A stretch of 64,000 bases of DNA from Halosimplex aquaticum (GTDB taxonomy: Archaea > Halobacteriota > Halobacteria > Halobacteriales > Haloarculaceae). The stretch spans positions 4,030,001 through 4,094,000 of the forward strand of contig NZ_CP118158.1 of assembly GCF_028747785.1 (NCBI RefSeq), in the 5' to 3' direction. Shown piece by piece: positions 7,985 through 17,354 of this stretch. The first letter of the stretch is position 1. Every line of letters starts with the position of its first letter. Position numbers and translations under genes: made by a program. The notes beneath the pieces were generated by a model. It did not search any database. It was not told the origin of the DNA and worked only from the letters and a program-made list of their open reading frames with translations.

Positions 7985-9214
7985 ATGGACGAGGTGGACG
8001 GCGGTCGGTCCCCGCGACCGCTCTCGCGTCGACGGGTCCTGAAGAGCGTCGGCGTCGCGGCCGGCGCGGCGACCGTCGGCGGCGGCCACCTGCTCAGCCG
8101 GGACAGCCCGGAGATGCCCCGGCGCCTCGACTCGTGGCCGCCCGACAGCGGCGCCGCGACCGTGGTGACGGCCGACTACTACGACCAGTGGTCGGTGTGG
8201 GCCGCGGAGGCGTTCGCCGAGCGGACGAACGTCGAGGTGCAGCACTACCCGACGTTCGCCTGGAACCCGTCGCGTTCCCTCGGCGGGCGCGAGAAGCCGC
8301 CGGGGGTACTCTGCACGGCGTTCGAGCGCGTCAAGGGACTGTTCACGGAACCGAGCGCGAGCGAGGAACCCGAGGGGTCGTTCGACAACGTCGTCACGAC
8401 GACCGACTCCCTCGGCCGCGCGATGGACGACGGGCTGCTCCACCCGCTCCCCGCCGAGGACGTGCCGTCGTTCGACCGCGTCTTCGACGTGTTCAGTTCG
8501 GTCCGGGCTCACCGGGCGGACGGCGACGTGTTCGGCCTCCCCGTCGAGGCGCAGTTGACGCCGCTCGTGTACAACGCCGACTACTTCGAACGCCCGCCGG
8601 ACTCCTGGGACGCCCTCTGGGACGGCGCCGACGAGGGCGAGGTGCTAGTCGACACCGATGTCGTCTACGGACACCCGGAGATCGCCGCGCTGTACGCCGG
8701 CGAGGACCCCAGCGATCCGGACTTCGAGCGGCTGGAGTCGGTCCTGCGGCGCCAGCGGCCGCTGCTCGTCGACGGTCACGACGACCGCGACGGGCCGTCC
8801 GCGGTGGACCGCTTCGCCGCCGAGGACGCCGTCGTCGGGTCGCTGTCGCTCCCCGCGCTGTACGAGGCCCGCTTCGAACGGGACGTCCCGCTGGAGTACG
8901 TCGTCCCCTCGGAGGGTTCGGTCCTGAACTGCTACTTCTCTGTCGTGCCGACGGCGAGCCGGCGACCGCTCGCCGGTCTTCAGTACGCGAACTGGCTGTG
9001 CCGTCCCGAGGTAGCCGCCCGGCGCTGGGAACTGGACCGGGCGGTCCCGACGGTCCCGCTCGTCGAGCACGTCTCGCCGGCGCTCCGGTCGTTCCTCGCC
9101 TGGGCCGACGAGGGGCAATTCCACCTGAAGCCGCACCTGTTCGGTCCCGACGAGACCACGACGAAGTACCGGCGACTGATGCAGCGGGTCGAGGAGGGCG
9201 AGGATGCGGGGTGA
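7985..9214 (+). CDS. Tat-exported extracellular solute-binding protein, no cognate importer nearby
   Basis: 409 residues. The N-terminus has a twin-arginine signal (LSRRRVLKSVG) followed by an Ala/Gly-rich hydrophobic stretch, with no lipobox Cys, so it is exported folded but not obviously lipidated. The body resembles periplasmic-binding-protein families 1/8, as in iron, polyamine or sugar binders: TADYYDQWSVWAAEAF at the start, GLPVEAQLTPLVYNADYF in the middle and QYANWLCRPEVAARRW towards the end. No importer permease or ATPase adjoins it; the nearby ABC genes are of exporter type and point the other way. A TTATATG element about 28-35 nt upstream fits a leaderless promoter. It is the first gene of a probable three-gene operon. 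Confidence 0.75.
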   Translation: MDEVDGGRSPRPLSRRRVLKSVGVAAGAATVGGGHLLSRDSPEMPRRLDSWPPDSGAATVVTADYYDQWSVWAAEAFAERTNVEVQHYPTFAWNPSRSLGGREKPPGVLCTAFERVKGLFTEPSASEEPEGSFDNVVTTTDSLGRAMDDGLLHPLPAEDVPSFDRVFDVFSSVRAHRADGDVFGLPVEAQLTPLVYNADYFERPPDSWDALWDGADEGEVLVDTDVVYGHPEIAALYAGEDPSDPDFERLESVLRRQRPLLVDGHDDRDGPSAVDRFAAEDAVVGSLSLPALYEARFERDVPLEYVVPSEGSVLNCYFSVVPTASRRPLAGLQYANWLCRPEVAARRWELDRAVPTVPLVEHVSPALRSFLAWADEGQFHLKPHLFGPDETTTKYRRLMQRVEEGEDAG

Positions 9215-9285
9215 CCGAACGGGCGCGAGCGGTCTGGGCCTGAGAAACTGTCGTCGGGTACTCGGCCGTCGCTGCCGGAGGGACC

Positions 9286-10776
9286 ATGGACGCGGGTGAC
9301 GGCGGCGGACTGGTCGCCGACCTGGGCTGGGTCGCCGTCGGGCTGGTCGTCGGCGCGCTCCTCGCGGCGGCCGTCTCGGCGTCGCTGGGCCTCGCGCTCG
9401 GGTCCATCGGCGGGGACGACGCGACGGTCGTCGACCGCGGCAACCTCACGCTCCCCGACGAGGCGACCCGGCTACACGACCGGGGCGTCACGGGATCGAA
9501 CGTCACCGTCGGCGTCCTCGACGCGACCGGGTTCGACACGGACCACCCGGCGCTCCGGGACCGGGTCGTCGCCGCTCGCACGTTCGGACGGGCCAATCAC
9601 GTGACCAACGGCGGCGTCAACTCCCACGGGACGGCCGCGGCGATCACCGTCGCGGCGACCGCCCCCGACGCAGATCTGCTGCTCGCGAACGCGAACTCGC
9701 CCGGGTCCGCCGTGCGGGGCGTCCAGTGGCTCGTCGACCGCGGCGCCGACGTCGTCGTCGTCGAGTTCAACCGGCTGGGCGCGCCGGACGACGGGACGGC
9801 GCCGCTGTCGCGGGCCGCGACGCGAGCGCGCGAGACGGGCACGCTCGTCGTCGCGCCGACCGGGAACCACGCCCGCGGTCACTGGGCGGGGTCGCTCCGT
9901 CCCGACGGCGAGGGCACCCACGAGTTCCCCGACGGCGTTCGCAACGAACTCCTCCCGCTGTCGTCGCGCTCGTCCACCGCCGGACCGGTCGAGCTGTGGC
10001 TGACCTGGACCGACGGAGCCGACCGCGACGTCGACCTGACGCTCGAACTCTACCGGGCCGCCCCCGACGGACCCGAGCGGGTCGCCACCTCCGAACGCGT
10101 CGAGCGGGACGCGCCGCGTTCCGCCCGCGTCGAGAGCGAACGCGTCGAGACGTCGGTCGGCCCGGGGTCGTACTTCGTCGCCGTCCGGGTCGACTCGGGG
10201 TCGGAGAGCGCCGCGTCCGACGTGCGTCTGGAGGTCGAGTCGACGACGCACGGGCTCGAACAAGCCCGGCGGGCCGGGAGCGTGGCCGCACCGGCGACCG
10301 CCCGGGGCGTCCTCGGGGTCGGCGCGTACGACGGCGACTCGGACGCGGTCGCGGCCTACAGCGGCCGCGGGCCGACCGCAGACGGCCGCCGCGGCGTCGA
10401 CGTCGTCGCCCCGGTCGGCCTCTGGGACGAGTGGCCCGGTCGGGGCGACACCGGGACGTCGGTCGCGGCGGCCTACGCCGGCGGCGCGGCGGCGCTCGCG
10501 CTCGACGCGAACCCGTCGCTCGGCCCCGACGGGGTCCAACGGGCGCTCGAATCGTCGGCCGGCGGTGTCGGACCTCCGGGCGTCGATCCGGTCGCGGGCC
10601 ACGGGCGCCTCGACGCGAGCGCCGCGGTCGGTCGGATCGCGCCGGATTCGACGGCCGAGACCGAGCACCGACCGTCGATCCTCGGACCGCTGGCGCTGCT
10701 CGCGGCGCCGCTGCTCGGGGCCGCGTCGGCGGTCCTGGGACGCGGATCGCAGGCGGACTGGAGGCGAGACAGATGA
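9286..10776 (+). CDS. Membrane-anchored subtilisin-like serine protease (S8)
   Basis: 496 residues. An N-terminal membrane helix (about residues 13-40) and a C-terminal one (about 463-483) bracket the protease. The S8 triad is present: Asp79 in VGVLDATGFD, His114 in NSHGTAAA and Ser392 in GDTGTSVAAAYAGG; oxyanion Asn194 lies in APTGNH. A beta-rich insert of about 130 residues between Asn194 and Ser392 resembles a pre-peptidase-type jelly roll. The active site should face outside the cell if the first helix is a signal anchor. A GGAGG ribosome-binding site 4 nt before the ATG supports this start. Its stop overlaps the start of the next gene (ATGA), so protease and regulator are translationally coupled. 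Confidence 0.85.
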   Translation: MDAGDGGGLVADLGWVAVGLVVGALLAAAVSASLGLALGSIGGDDATVVDRGNLTLPDEATRLHDRGVTGSNVTVGVLDATGFDTDHPALRDRVVAARTFGRANHVTNGGVNSHGTAAAITVAATAPDADLLLANANSPGSAVRGVQWLVDRGADVVVVEFNRLGAPDDGTAPLSRAATRARETGTLVVAPTGNHARGHWAGSLRPDGEGTHEFPDGVRNELLPLSSRSSTAGPVELWLTWTDGADRDVDLTLELYRAAPDGPERVATSERVERDAPRSARVESERVETSVGPGSYFVAVRVDSGSESAASDVRLEVESTTHGLEQARRAGSVAAPATARGVLGVGAYDGDSDAVAAYSGRGPTADGRRGVDVVAPVGLWDEWPGRGDTGTSVAAAYAGGAAALALDANPSLGPDGVQRALESSAGGVGPPGVDPVAGHGRLDASAAVGRIAPDSTAETEHRPSILGPLALLAAPLLGAASAVLGRGSQADWRRDR

Positions 10777-11408
10777 GCAAGATTTCACGCATCACGCACG
10801 GACCGACAGAGGACCGAGACGCGACGCCCCGGTTCGTCGAACTCGGGAGCGAGGAAGAAGACAGGGTGTTCGACGCCCTCAGCTCGGAGACGGCGCGGCG
10901 CATCTACCGCGAACTCCACGAGGAACCGCGGACGCCGTCGGCGCTGGCGGCGGCGACGGAGAAGTCCGTCCAGACCGTCTCCTACCACCTGACGAAACTG
11001 GAGTCGGCGACGCTCATCGAGCCCGTCGGCACCAGCTACTCCGAGAAGGGCAAGGAGATGACGGTCTGGGCGCCCGCCCAGGGTGCCGTCGTCATCGCCG
11101 AGGAAACCGACCGCGCCCGCCGCTCGCTCGAACAGTACCTCGGAGCGACGGCCGGGCTGGTGGCCGCGAGTGCGGTCGTGCACTACGCCAGCGACTGGTT
11201 CGTCGCGGCGACGCCCACGGGGAGTCCACTGCTCGAACCCGCCGGGACCGGAGGTGCGCGGACAGCGCTGGACGGGGTCGCACAGCTGGTCGCGGCCGCG
11301 GTCGCGACGGTCGATCCGGGGCTCGTCCTCCTGGTGTTCGGTCTCGCCGTTCTCGCGGCCGATTACGTCCGCACTGACGCCGTCCGAGGCCGACTGAGCG
11401 ATCCGTAA
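10773..11408 (+). CDS. Membrane-tethered winged-helix transcription regulator
   Basis: 211 residues from an ATG that overlaps the subtilase stop codon. Residues about 28-100 form an ArsR-like winged helix (DALSSETARRIYRELHEEPRTPSAL, then the recognition-helix region KSVQTVSYHLTKLES). Two hydrophobic segments follow, about 126-146 and 180-203, with a Pro/Gly-rich loop between them, so the DNA-binding domain should sit on the inner face of the membrane. Haloarchaea have many such regulators with C-terminal membrane segments. The overlap with a membrane-anchored protease gene suggests that the protease affects this regulator or shares its signal; that is inference. Confidence 0.85.
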   Translation: MSKISRITHGPTEDRDATPRFVELGSEEEDRVFDALSSETARRIYRELHEEPRTPSALAAATEKSVQTVSYHLTKLESATLIEPVGTSYSEKGKEMTVWAPAQGAVVIAEETDRARRSLEQYLGATAGLVAASAVVHYASDWFVAATPTGSPLLEPAGTGGARTALDGVAQLVAAAVATVDPGLVLLVFGLAVLAADYVRTDAVRGRLSDP

Positions 11409-11470
11409 CCCCGCCTCGTCGCTACCCCGAACTCGCCGCTACCCCGCGCTCGTCGTCACTTCGGACCGTC

Positions 11471-11516
11471 CAGTCGTCGGTTTCCGCGTCGTTCAGTCGT
11501 CGGTCTCCGTGTCGTT
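11471..11516. repeat. 23-bp tandem duplication at the 3' end of the Nudix gene
   Basis: 11471-11493 and 11494-11516 are two copies in direct tandem, both beginning CAGTCGTCGG and differing at two positions. The right copy encodes the last residues and stop codon of the Nudix-like gene; the left copy lies just beyond the stop. Confidence 0.75.
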
Positions 11517-11918
11517 GCGGTGGTTGGCGACGGCGCGCTCGACGGCGGTCTCCAGCGATTTGAAGTGCATCTCCTCGACAGCGCCCTCCGGCGTGTACCA
11601 GCAGTAGTCGTCGTGCGTGTCGTCGAGTTCGACGTTGCGACTGCGGGCGCGCACCCGGTAGAGGACGGCGTAGACCGGTTCGTCGCCTTTTCCCCAGATG
11701 TCCGTGACGGTCTTGACGGGTTCCTCGACCGTCGCGTGCAGGCCCACCCGCTCGTGGAGCGTCCGGCGCAGCGCGGCCTCCGGCTCCGCGTCGGCCTCGA
11801 TCCGGCCGCCCGGGAAGGTCCAGGGCCGCAGTCCGCTCGTGACGAGCAACACGTCCCCGCGCGGACCGAAGACGATCCCGCGCTGGGTCACGTGTCCCCT
11901 GAAATACGTCTCGGCCAT
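11493..11918 (-). CDS. Nudix-fold protein with a degenerate Nudix box
   Basis: 141 residues from the ATG at 11918 (MAETYFRGH); a longer frame exists, but its extra 39 residues are basic, low-quality sequence. WTFPGGRIE and the following helix place it in the Nudix hydrolase fold, which normally cleaves nucleoside diphosphates linked to other groups. The Nudix box expected as G-x5-E-x7-REUxEE reads GRIEADAEPEAALRRTLHER: the first Glu is Ala, REU is RTL and the final EE is ER. Metal binding is therefore likely weakened or lost. It may be a binding or regulatory Nudix protein rather than a hydrolase. It is divergent from a Gfo/Idh oxidoreductase gene. Confidence 0.78.
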   Translation of the reverse strand: MAETYFRGHVTQRGIVFGPRGDVLLVTSGLRPWTFPGGRIEADAEPEAALRRTLHERVGLHATVEEPVKTVTDIWGKGDEPVYAVLYRVRARSRNVELDDTHDDYCWYTPEGAVEEMHFKSLETAVERAVANHRNDTETDD

Positions 11919-12018
11919 TGTGGTGGCTTGCTGGTCGGACGGCCTTGAACGTTTCCTCCGGTCCCGACCGCGCCGTCGGACGGTCCCGCGATCAGATCCG
12001 ACCGTGGGCGGCGAGAAT

Positions 12019-12028
12019 GATACGTATC
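12019..12028. promoter_or_regulatory. 10-bp palindrome in a divergent promoter region
   Basis: GATACGTATC is self-complementary and lies in the 224-bp A/T-richer gap between the divergent Nudix and Gfo/Idh genes. A TATA-like AAAATTAC is at about 12109-12116. An operator role is a guess. Confidence 0.35.
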
Positions 12029-12142
12029 TCGTCATAATTGTCGATCAGTACGCATTCTTACGTGTAACGGCGGAACGGACGCCGGATCCGGACCCGACGG
12101 AGTGACCAAAATTACTACAACTGTCGGTGCGGACGGTTGGCC

Positions 12143-13234
12143 ATGGACGACGACTCCCCCCGGATGGACATCGGGCTGGTGGGCCTCGGGGAGCACGGGG
12201 AGACGCACGCGCAGTTCCTCCAGGAGCTCGGGCACACGGTCCACGCCGTGGATCTCGACCCCCGAGTGAAAGAGCGGTTTCTCGACCGGTACGACGCGAC
12301 AATGTACGAGAGCCTGGACGCGCTCTTCGAGGCGGGCCTCGACGCCGTGATCATCTCGACGCCCAACAAGTTCCACGAGACGGCGGCGCTCAAGGCGTTC
12401 GACATGGACCTGGACGTGCTGATCGAGAAGCCGCTGGCCCACGATCTGGAGAGCGCCGAGCGGATCGTCGAGGCGGCCGAGCAGACGGGTAACATCTGCA
12501 TGTGCGGGTACTTCCACCGCTTCCGGAACCGCTGCAAGCTCGCGAAGGCGTACGTCGAGAGCGGGCGCCTGGGCGAGGTGCGGCACATCGATGCCCGGTA
12601 CATGCGCCGACGGGGCGTCCCCGGTCGCGGCACGTGGTACACCTCCCGGGAGATCGCCGGTGGCGGGGCGCTCATCGACGTCGGCTGTTTCCTGATCGAC
12701 CTCGTCCTCGACTTCTACGACTGGCCCGAACTGGAGCAGGTGATCGCGACCGCCCAGTCGGACTTCGGGAACCGACCGGACTACGCCTACCTCGAGATGT
12801 GGGGCGACGACGACGAGGCGAAGATGTACGACGTCGAGGACGCCGCCACGGCCTTCTGCGAGTTCGAAGGCGGCCGGACGGCACACCTCGAAGTCGCGTG
12901 GGCGGCCAACGCGCGCCGGCGCCACGAGTACAACATCCGCGGGACCGAGGCCGGCGTCTCCCTCGACATCACGAACCCGCTCGAATCGGTCGAGCCGTCG
13001 AACGCGCAGGTCCGCGACTTCCGGCTGTACGAGGTGCGAAGCGACGTGGTCGACCACTACGTCGACAGCGAGCTGATCCCGCCCGTCAACGACCCGTTCC
13101 GGGACGAACTGGCTACCTTCCTCGCGGCCGTCGAGACCGGCGAGTCCCCAGACCGCTGTACTGCCCAGCAGGCGCTCGCGGTCCAGCGGGTGATCGACAG
13201 CATCTACGAGGCGACCGACCACGGGTGGGTCTGA
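12143..13234 (+). CDS. Gfo/Idh/MocA family oxidoreductase
   Basis: 363 residues from the ATG at 12143; a TTG two codons upstream is less likely. The N-terminal Rossmann strand IGLVGLGEHGETHAQFL binds NAD(P), and VLIEKPLAHD carries the family EKP motif. The C-terminal alpha/beta domain includes GGGALIDVGCFLIDLVLDF, which holds the conserved Asp and the position of the catalytic His region. These enzymes oxidise or reduce sugars, inositols and related polyols; the substrate cannot be named. An IclR regulator gene follows 49 bp downstream and a secreted arabinofuranosidase gene next, so a role in sugar use is plausible. Confidence 0.85.
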   Translation: MDDDSPRMDIGLVGLGEHGETHAQFLQELGHTVHAVDLDPRVKERFLDRYDATMYESLDALFEAGLDAVIISTPNKFHETAALKAFDMDLDVLIEKPLAHDLESAERIVEAAEQTGNICMCGYFHRFRNRCKLAKAYVESGRLGEVRHIDARYMRRRGVPGRGTWYTSREIAGGGALIDVGCFLIDLVLDFYDWPELEQVIATAQSDFGNRPDYAYLEMWGDDDEAKMYDVEDAATAFCEFEGGRTAHLEVAWAANARRRHEYNIRGTEAGVSLDITNPLESVEPSNAQVRDFRLYEVRSDVVDHYVDSELIPPVNDPFRDELATFLAAVETGESPDRCTAQQALAVQRVIDSIYEATDHGWV

Positions 13235-13283
13235 GCGACCGGCTCTGATACAGGTTTAAGGCTCGGCCCCGTGAGGGTCGTCC

Positions 13284-14078
13284 ATGACCGAGGGGGACTC
13301 ACAGCCGCGCGGCGAGCAGATCAAGTCGGTCGCCACGGCGTTTCGGATCCTGGAAGCGGTGCGCAAGCGCGACCGCGTCGGCGTCACCGAACTCGCCGAC
13401 GCGCTCGACCTGCCCAAAAGCACCGTCCATCACTACCTCAGCACGCTCGCGGCCGACAACTACCTGATCCGCGAGGACGGCACCTACCGCCTCGGCCTCG
13501 GGCTGTTCACGCTCGGCGCGCAGGCGCGGACCCAGGAGCGGATCTACCACGTCGCGAAGCCGAACGTCGACCGCCTGGCCGACGCGACGGGCGAACAGGC
13601 GCGACTGGTCGTCGAACGCGACGGTCGCGGGATCACCCTCTACCAGGCGGCCGGTGACAACGTCGACGACCCGCCGACCTACGCGGGGACCGTCGAGGAC
13701 CTGCACTGCACGGCGGCCGGCAAGGCGTTCCTGGCCGAACTCCCCGAGGACCAGCTCGACGCCCTCCTCGCCGACAACCCGCTTCCCCGCCGGACGGCCA
13801 ACACGATCACTGACCCGGGAGAACTGCGCGAGTCGCTGGCGGAGATCCGCGAACGCGGCGTCGCCTTCGACGACGAGGAGCGCGACGAGGGCGTCCGCTG
13901 CGTCGCGTCGGCCATCTCCGACCGCTCGGGGGAACTGCTGGGCGCGATCAGCGTCTCCGGCCCGGCAGACCGGCTAACCGACGAGCGATTCCGCTCGGAG
14001 ATCCCCTCGCGGCTCCGCAACGTCGTCGGCGTCGTCGAGTTCAACACCACCTATTCCGAGTGGTCGGACGCGCTCTGA
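13284..14078 (+). CDS. IclR-family transcription regulator
   Basis: 264 residues. An N-terminal winged helix (KSVATAFRILEAV, then LDLPKSTVHHYLSTL, about residues 14-60) is followed by an IclR effector domain with DLHCTAAGKAFLAELPE and the C-terminal ERDEGVRCVASAISDRSGELLGAISVSGP segment. IclR proteins sense small metabolites and repress or activate neighbouring catabolic genes. A GGTTTAAGGC element about 30 nt before the ATG suggests an independent promoter even though the oxidoreductase gene ends only 49 bp upstream. Its targets may include that oxidoreductase or the secreted GH51 gene downstream. It is a paralogue of the regulator at 27057-27818. Confidence 0.9.
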   Translation: MTEGDSQPRGEQIKSVATAFRILEAVRKRDRVGVTELADALDLPKSTVHHYLSTLAADNYLIREDGTYRLGLGLFTLGAQARTQERIYHVAKPNVDRLADATGEQARLVVERDGRGITLYQAAGDNVDDPPTYAGTVEDLHCTAAGKAFLAELPEDQLDALLADNPLPRRTANTITDPGELRESLAEIRERGVAFDDEERDEGVRCVASAISDRSGELLGAISVSGPADRLTDERFRSEIPSRLRNVVGVVEFNTTYSEWSDAL

Positions 14079-14581
14079 CTCCGCCGACCGATTTTCCCGC
14101 TCGGGTCAGTCGATGCACGTCCCGTGGACCGCTCGTTCACCGGACAGCCGCGCTCCGCTCGAACGCACGCTCCGTTCGAACGTCCGGCCCCCGGAAATTG
14201 TAACATCTTAGTGTATGATGAGGTTCTGTCATCACAGTCGCTCGGCGACGGCGCACATCCTCGACGGGTTCCGCGACCGCGGTTCGGAAAGTCGGAGAGG
14301 GGAAAGAGATACGGTACGGCAGGCAATTCGAGGGATCGAGTCACGGCGTGGGGATGTGCTCCTACGAGGGGACGTAGGGTCAGTCGACCTGACAGTGAGT
14401 CGGAGTCTGCCTGCCGATTCGGCGTTATCGACTCTCGTACTTAATATTTTCCCCCTCGAACTGAGAGGTCGTCGGCCCGGTCGTCCGGCCCGCCGGTGGC
14501 CGGGTCGGCGAACCCGGTCGCTCCATTTCGTAAGAATTGTTCAGTAATGTTTTTGTGTGGTGATTTTGATGTGGATGCCGT
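14079..14581. other. 503-bp intergenic region upstream of the secreted GH51 gene
   Basis: No gene was seen. The right part is A/T-richer (TTAATATTTT near 14441, GTAATGTTTTTG near 14544) and probably holds the promoter of the arabinofuranosidase gene. A short inverted repeat, TGATGA/TCATCA with a 7-nt spacer, lies at 14216-14234, and a TCCGG/CCGGA pair with a 3-nt spacer at 14183-14195. Confidence 0.5.
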
Positions 14582-17176
14582 ATGGTGAGTGATCGCGACC
14601 CTCACGGGAACGCCGATAGCGGTGGCACTGGCGCGGGTGGACTGTCACGACGGAAATTCATGACGCTACAGACGGCGGTGGTCGCGGGGGCGGCCACCGG
14701 GACCGTCGCCGGCGCTTCGGGGACCGACGGACAGGGGGAGGCGAGCGTCGCCAACACCGTCTCGGTCGACACGAGCGAGCGGACTGACGAGGCCGTGTCG
14801 GACGGCCTGTTCGGCCGGCTCTGCGAGAGCTACGAGTCGGGGACGATCTACCCCGGCGTCTACTCCGAGCACGTCAAAAACCCCTCCTTTTACCCCCGAA
14901 CGTACAGCGAGGACGACTTCTTCGGCCCGCGGACGTTCTATCCCGCCTCGGACATCGAGCAGGTCGACGGGATCCCCTTCCCCTGGGAGCCGGTCGGCGG
15001 CGACGGCGTCTCGTTCGAACAGCGCGACGGCGGCGTCTCTGCGGTCGACACGACGAACTACCAGCGCGTCGCGCTCGACGGGGCGCGCGGTGGCATCTCC
15101 CAGAAGATCGTCCTGCCGGACTTCCGGACCCACGGGTACGACCTCTCCGTGTCGGTCCGCGGCGACGGCGTCGAGACGGTCCGGGCCGCGCTGACGTCGC
15201 TCGACGGCGACGTCCTCGCGTCGACGGACCTCGACGTGACCGGCGAGTGGACCCGCCACGAAGTGACGCTCGAACTCGCGGAGGCCAGCGGCGACCAGTA
15301 CATCGCGGGCGCGATCGGGAACGTCGACACGCCCTACGGCAAGTACGCCGTCGAGTTCACCGCCGAGGGGAGCGGCCACGTCGACCTCGACTGGATCAAC
15401 CTGGCGGCCGACGACGCGATCCGCGGCAAGTACAACCCGAACACGGTCGAGTTGATGCGCGAGCAGAACACGACCTGGCTGAAGTGGCCGGGCGGCAACT
15501 TCGTGAGCCAGTACAACTGGCGCGACGGGATCGGGCCCAAATCCGAGCGACCGGTCCGGTTCAACCACGCCTGGGGCGGCATCAACCCCAACTACTTCGG
15601 GACCGACGAGTACCTCGAACTCTGCGAGATAGCCGACCTGACCCCCCGAATCACGATCGGCTGGTGGGACAACCCGCCCGAGTGGGCGTCGGAGCGACAG
15701 ACGCTCCCCGAGGACGCCGCCGACTGGGTCGAGTACTGCAACGGCGACGAGGACACGGAGATGGGCCGATTGCGCGCCGAGAACGGCCACGAGGACCCCT
15801 ACGACGTGACCCACTGGGAGGTCGGCAACGAGGTGTGGGGCCCCTGGCAGCGCGGCTCCACGCAGGACGCCTCGGAGTACGCCAGCGGTTCGGCCGAACG
15901 GATCGGGTTCACGACCTACTACGACGCGATGAAAGCGGTCGACGACGACATCCTCGTCTACGCCGACGCGATGGACCCGGGATACAACGAGTCGAACACG
16001 CCCGACCCGGCGACCTGGAACGAGACGCTGTTCGCGGAGGCGGGCGACCGTCTCGACGGCTTCGACCTCCACCGCTACAACTGGGGCATCGAGAGCCAGG
16101 AGGAGCGCGACGCCTGGTACGAGGCCAACGACGCCGGCCCCATCGACTACAACGAGGTCCTCGTGATGTTCCCGACCGAGTTCGGCCGGCTGATGGCGGA
16201 CCTGAGCGAGAAGGCCGCCGACGCCGGCGTCGAGGACTTCCGGATCAACGTCGGTGAGTACGGTCTGTTCCCCGGCGTCGACAGCGGGGCGCCGTACCCC
16301 GGCCCGGAGACGATGCCGGGCGGGTCGTACATCGCGGGGATGCTCAACGCCTTCATCCGCCAGAGCGACACGGTCAAGGAGGCCTCACAGACCTGGCTCC
16401 CCGTGCGGATGTTCCCCCCGATCAACGAGGACTTCCCGCCGGACCCGAACCCGCTCGCCCCGTCGGGCACCGTCACGGCGCTGTACTCGGCGGTCTTCGA
16501 GGGCGAGGCCGAGTGGCACGCCGTCGACGTCGGCGTCGAGGGCGACGGCCGAACCATCCCGGAGACCGGCCCGCGCATCCGGCGCATGGAGGACGTGCCG
16601 TACGTCGACGCGGCCGCCACGGAGAACCGCCGCGGGAAGGAACTGGCCGTCTTCCTGACGAACCGGAACCTCCGCGAGGCCGCCGACGTGACGCTGGACC
16701 TCGGCGAGTGGTACGCCGGCAAGTCGGTCGAGACGGTCGCGGTCCGACCGACCGCGACGGAACGGCCGCTCCCCCACGCGTTCCCCGAGTCGTGGGCGGA
16801 GCCGACGAACCACGTCGCCGAGACGTCGATGGAGACGGTCGCCGACGACGGGACGCTCTCGCTGACCCTCGACCCCGCCGCGGTCGTCAGGCTCTACGTC
16901 GACAACGACCGCGGGCGCGCCGACACCGTCGGCGACGACGGCGTCTGGCACGGGATCGACGTCGCCCCGGACGGCGAACCCTATCACGAGAACTACTGTG
17001 CAGGAGACGGCGAAAGCGGCCGCGGGAAGGGCCGCGGTGACGACGACCGAGACGACTGCCGGATCGGCGACGGCGAAGACGACGAAGACCGAGACGAGGA
17101 CGGAGGAAACAGAGACGACGGCCGGGACGACGAGGACAACCGCGGGAGGGGGAACGGCAAGGGGCACGGCCACTGA
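14582..17176 (+). CDS. Secreted alpha-L-arabinofuranosidase-like glycoside hydrolase (GH51 type)
   Basis: 864 residues. A Tat signal (LSRRKFMTLQ, residues 21-30) is followed by an Ala/Gly-rich stretch. Residues about 75-110 start the barrel (DGLFGRLCESYESGTIYPGVY), about 140-275 look like an inserted carbohydrate-binding beta-sandwich, and the TIM barrel resumes with WPGGNFVSQYNW. Glu417 in HWEVGNEVWG is the expected acid/base and Glu559 in INVGEYGLF the likely nucleophile. A beta-sandwich follows, then a tail from about residue 815 made almost only of Asp, Glu, Arg and Gly. The enzyme would release arabinose or arabino-oligomers outside the cell, feeding the ABC importer encoded downstream on the other strand. 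A different exo-arabinan/galactan specificity is possible. Confidence 0.82.
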   Translation: MVSDRDPHGNADSGGTGAGGLSRRKFMTLQTAVVAGAATGTVAGASGTDGQGEASVANTVSVDTSERTDEAVSDGLFGRLCESYESGTIYPGVYSEHVKNPSFYPRTYSEDDFFGPRTFYPASDIEQVDGIPFPWEPVGGDGVSFEQRDGGVSAVDTTNYQRVALDGARGGISQKIVLPDFRTHGYDLSVSVRGDGVETVRAALTSLDGDVLASTDLDVTGEWTRHEVTLELAEASGDQYIAGAIGNVDTPYGKYAVEFTAEGSGHVDLDWINLAADDAIRGKYNPNTVELMREQNTTWLKWPGGNFVSQYNWRDGIGPKSERPVRFNHAWGGINPNYFGTDEYLELCEIADLTPRITIGWWDNPPEWASERQTLPEDAADWVEYCNGDEDTEMGRLRAENGHEDPYDVTHWEVGNEVWGPWQRGSTQDASEYASGSAERIGFTTYYDAMKAVDDDILVYADAMDPGYNESNTPDPATWNETLFAEAGDRLDGFDLHRYNWGIESQEERDAWYEANDAGPIDYNEVLVMFPTEFGRLMADLSEKAADAGVEDFRINVGEYGLFPGVDSGAPYPGPETMPGGSYIAGMLNAFIRQSDTVKEASQTWLPVRMFPPINEDFPPDPNPLAPSGTVTALYSAVFEGEAEWHAVDVGVEGDGRTIPETGPRIRRMEDVPYVDAAATENRRGKELAVFLTNRNLREAADVTLDLGEWYAGKSVETVAVRPTATERPLPHAFPESWAEPTNHVAETSMETVADDGTLSLTLDPAAVVRLYVDNDRGRADTVGDDGVWHGIDVAPDGEPYHENYCAGDGESGRGKGRGDDDRDDCRIGDGEDDEDRDEDGGNRDDGRDDEDNRGRGNGKGHGH

Positions 17177-17354
17177 CCAGGTGATCGAGACGCGGCCGCG
17201 ACGGTTCGACTCCGACTCATTCTTTCGACGATCGAGGATTGCGGCGATACGACGGCCCCGACAGCGACACCGACCGAGGAACGCGGTCCGCGGCCGACTC
17301 TGCGTCCGCGCAGGCGCGCGCGCGGTGGCCCTCCGTTCGGGAGCGAACGCCCAG

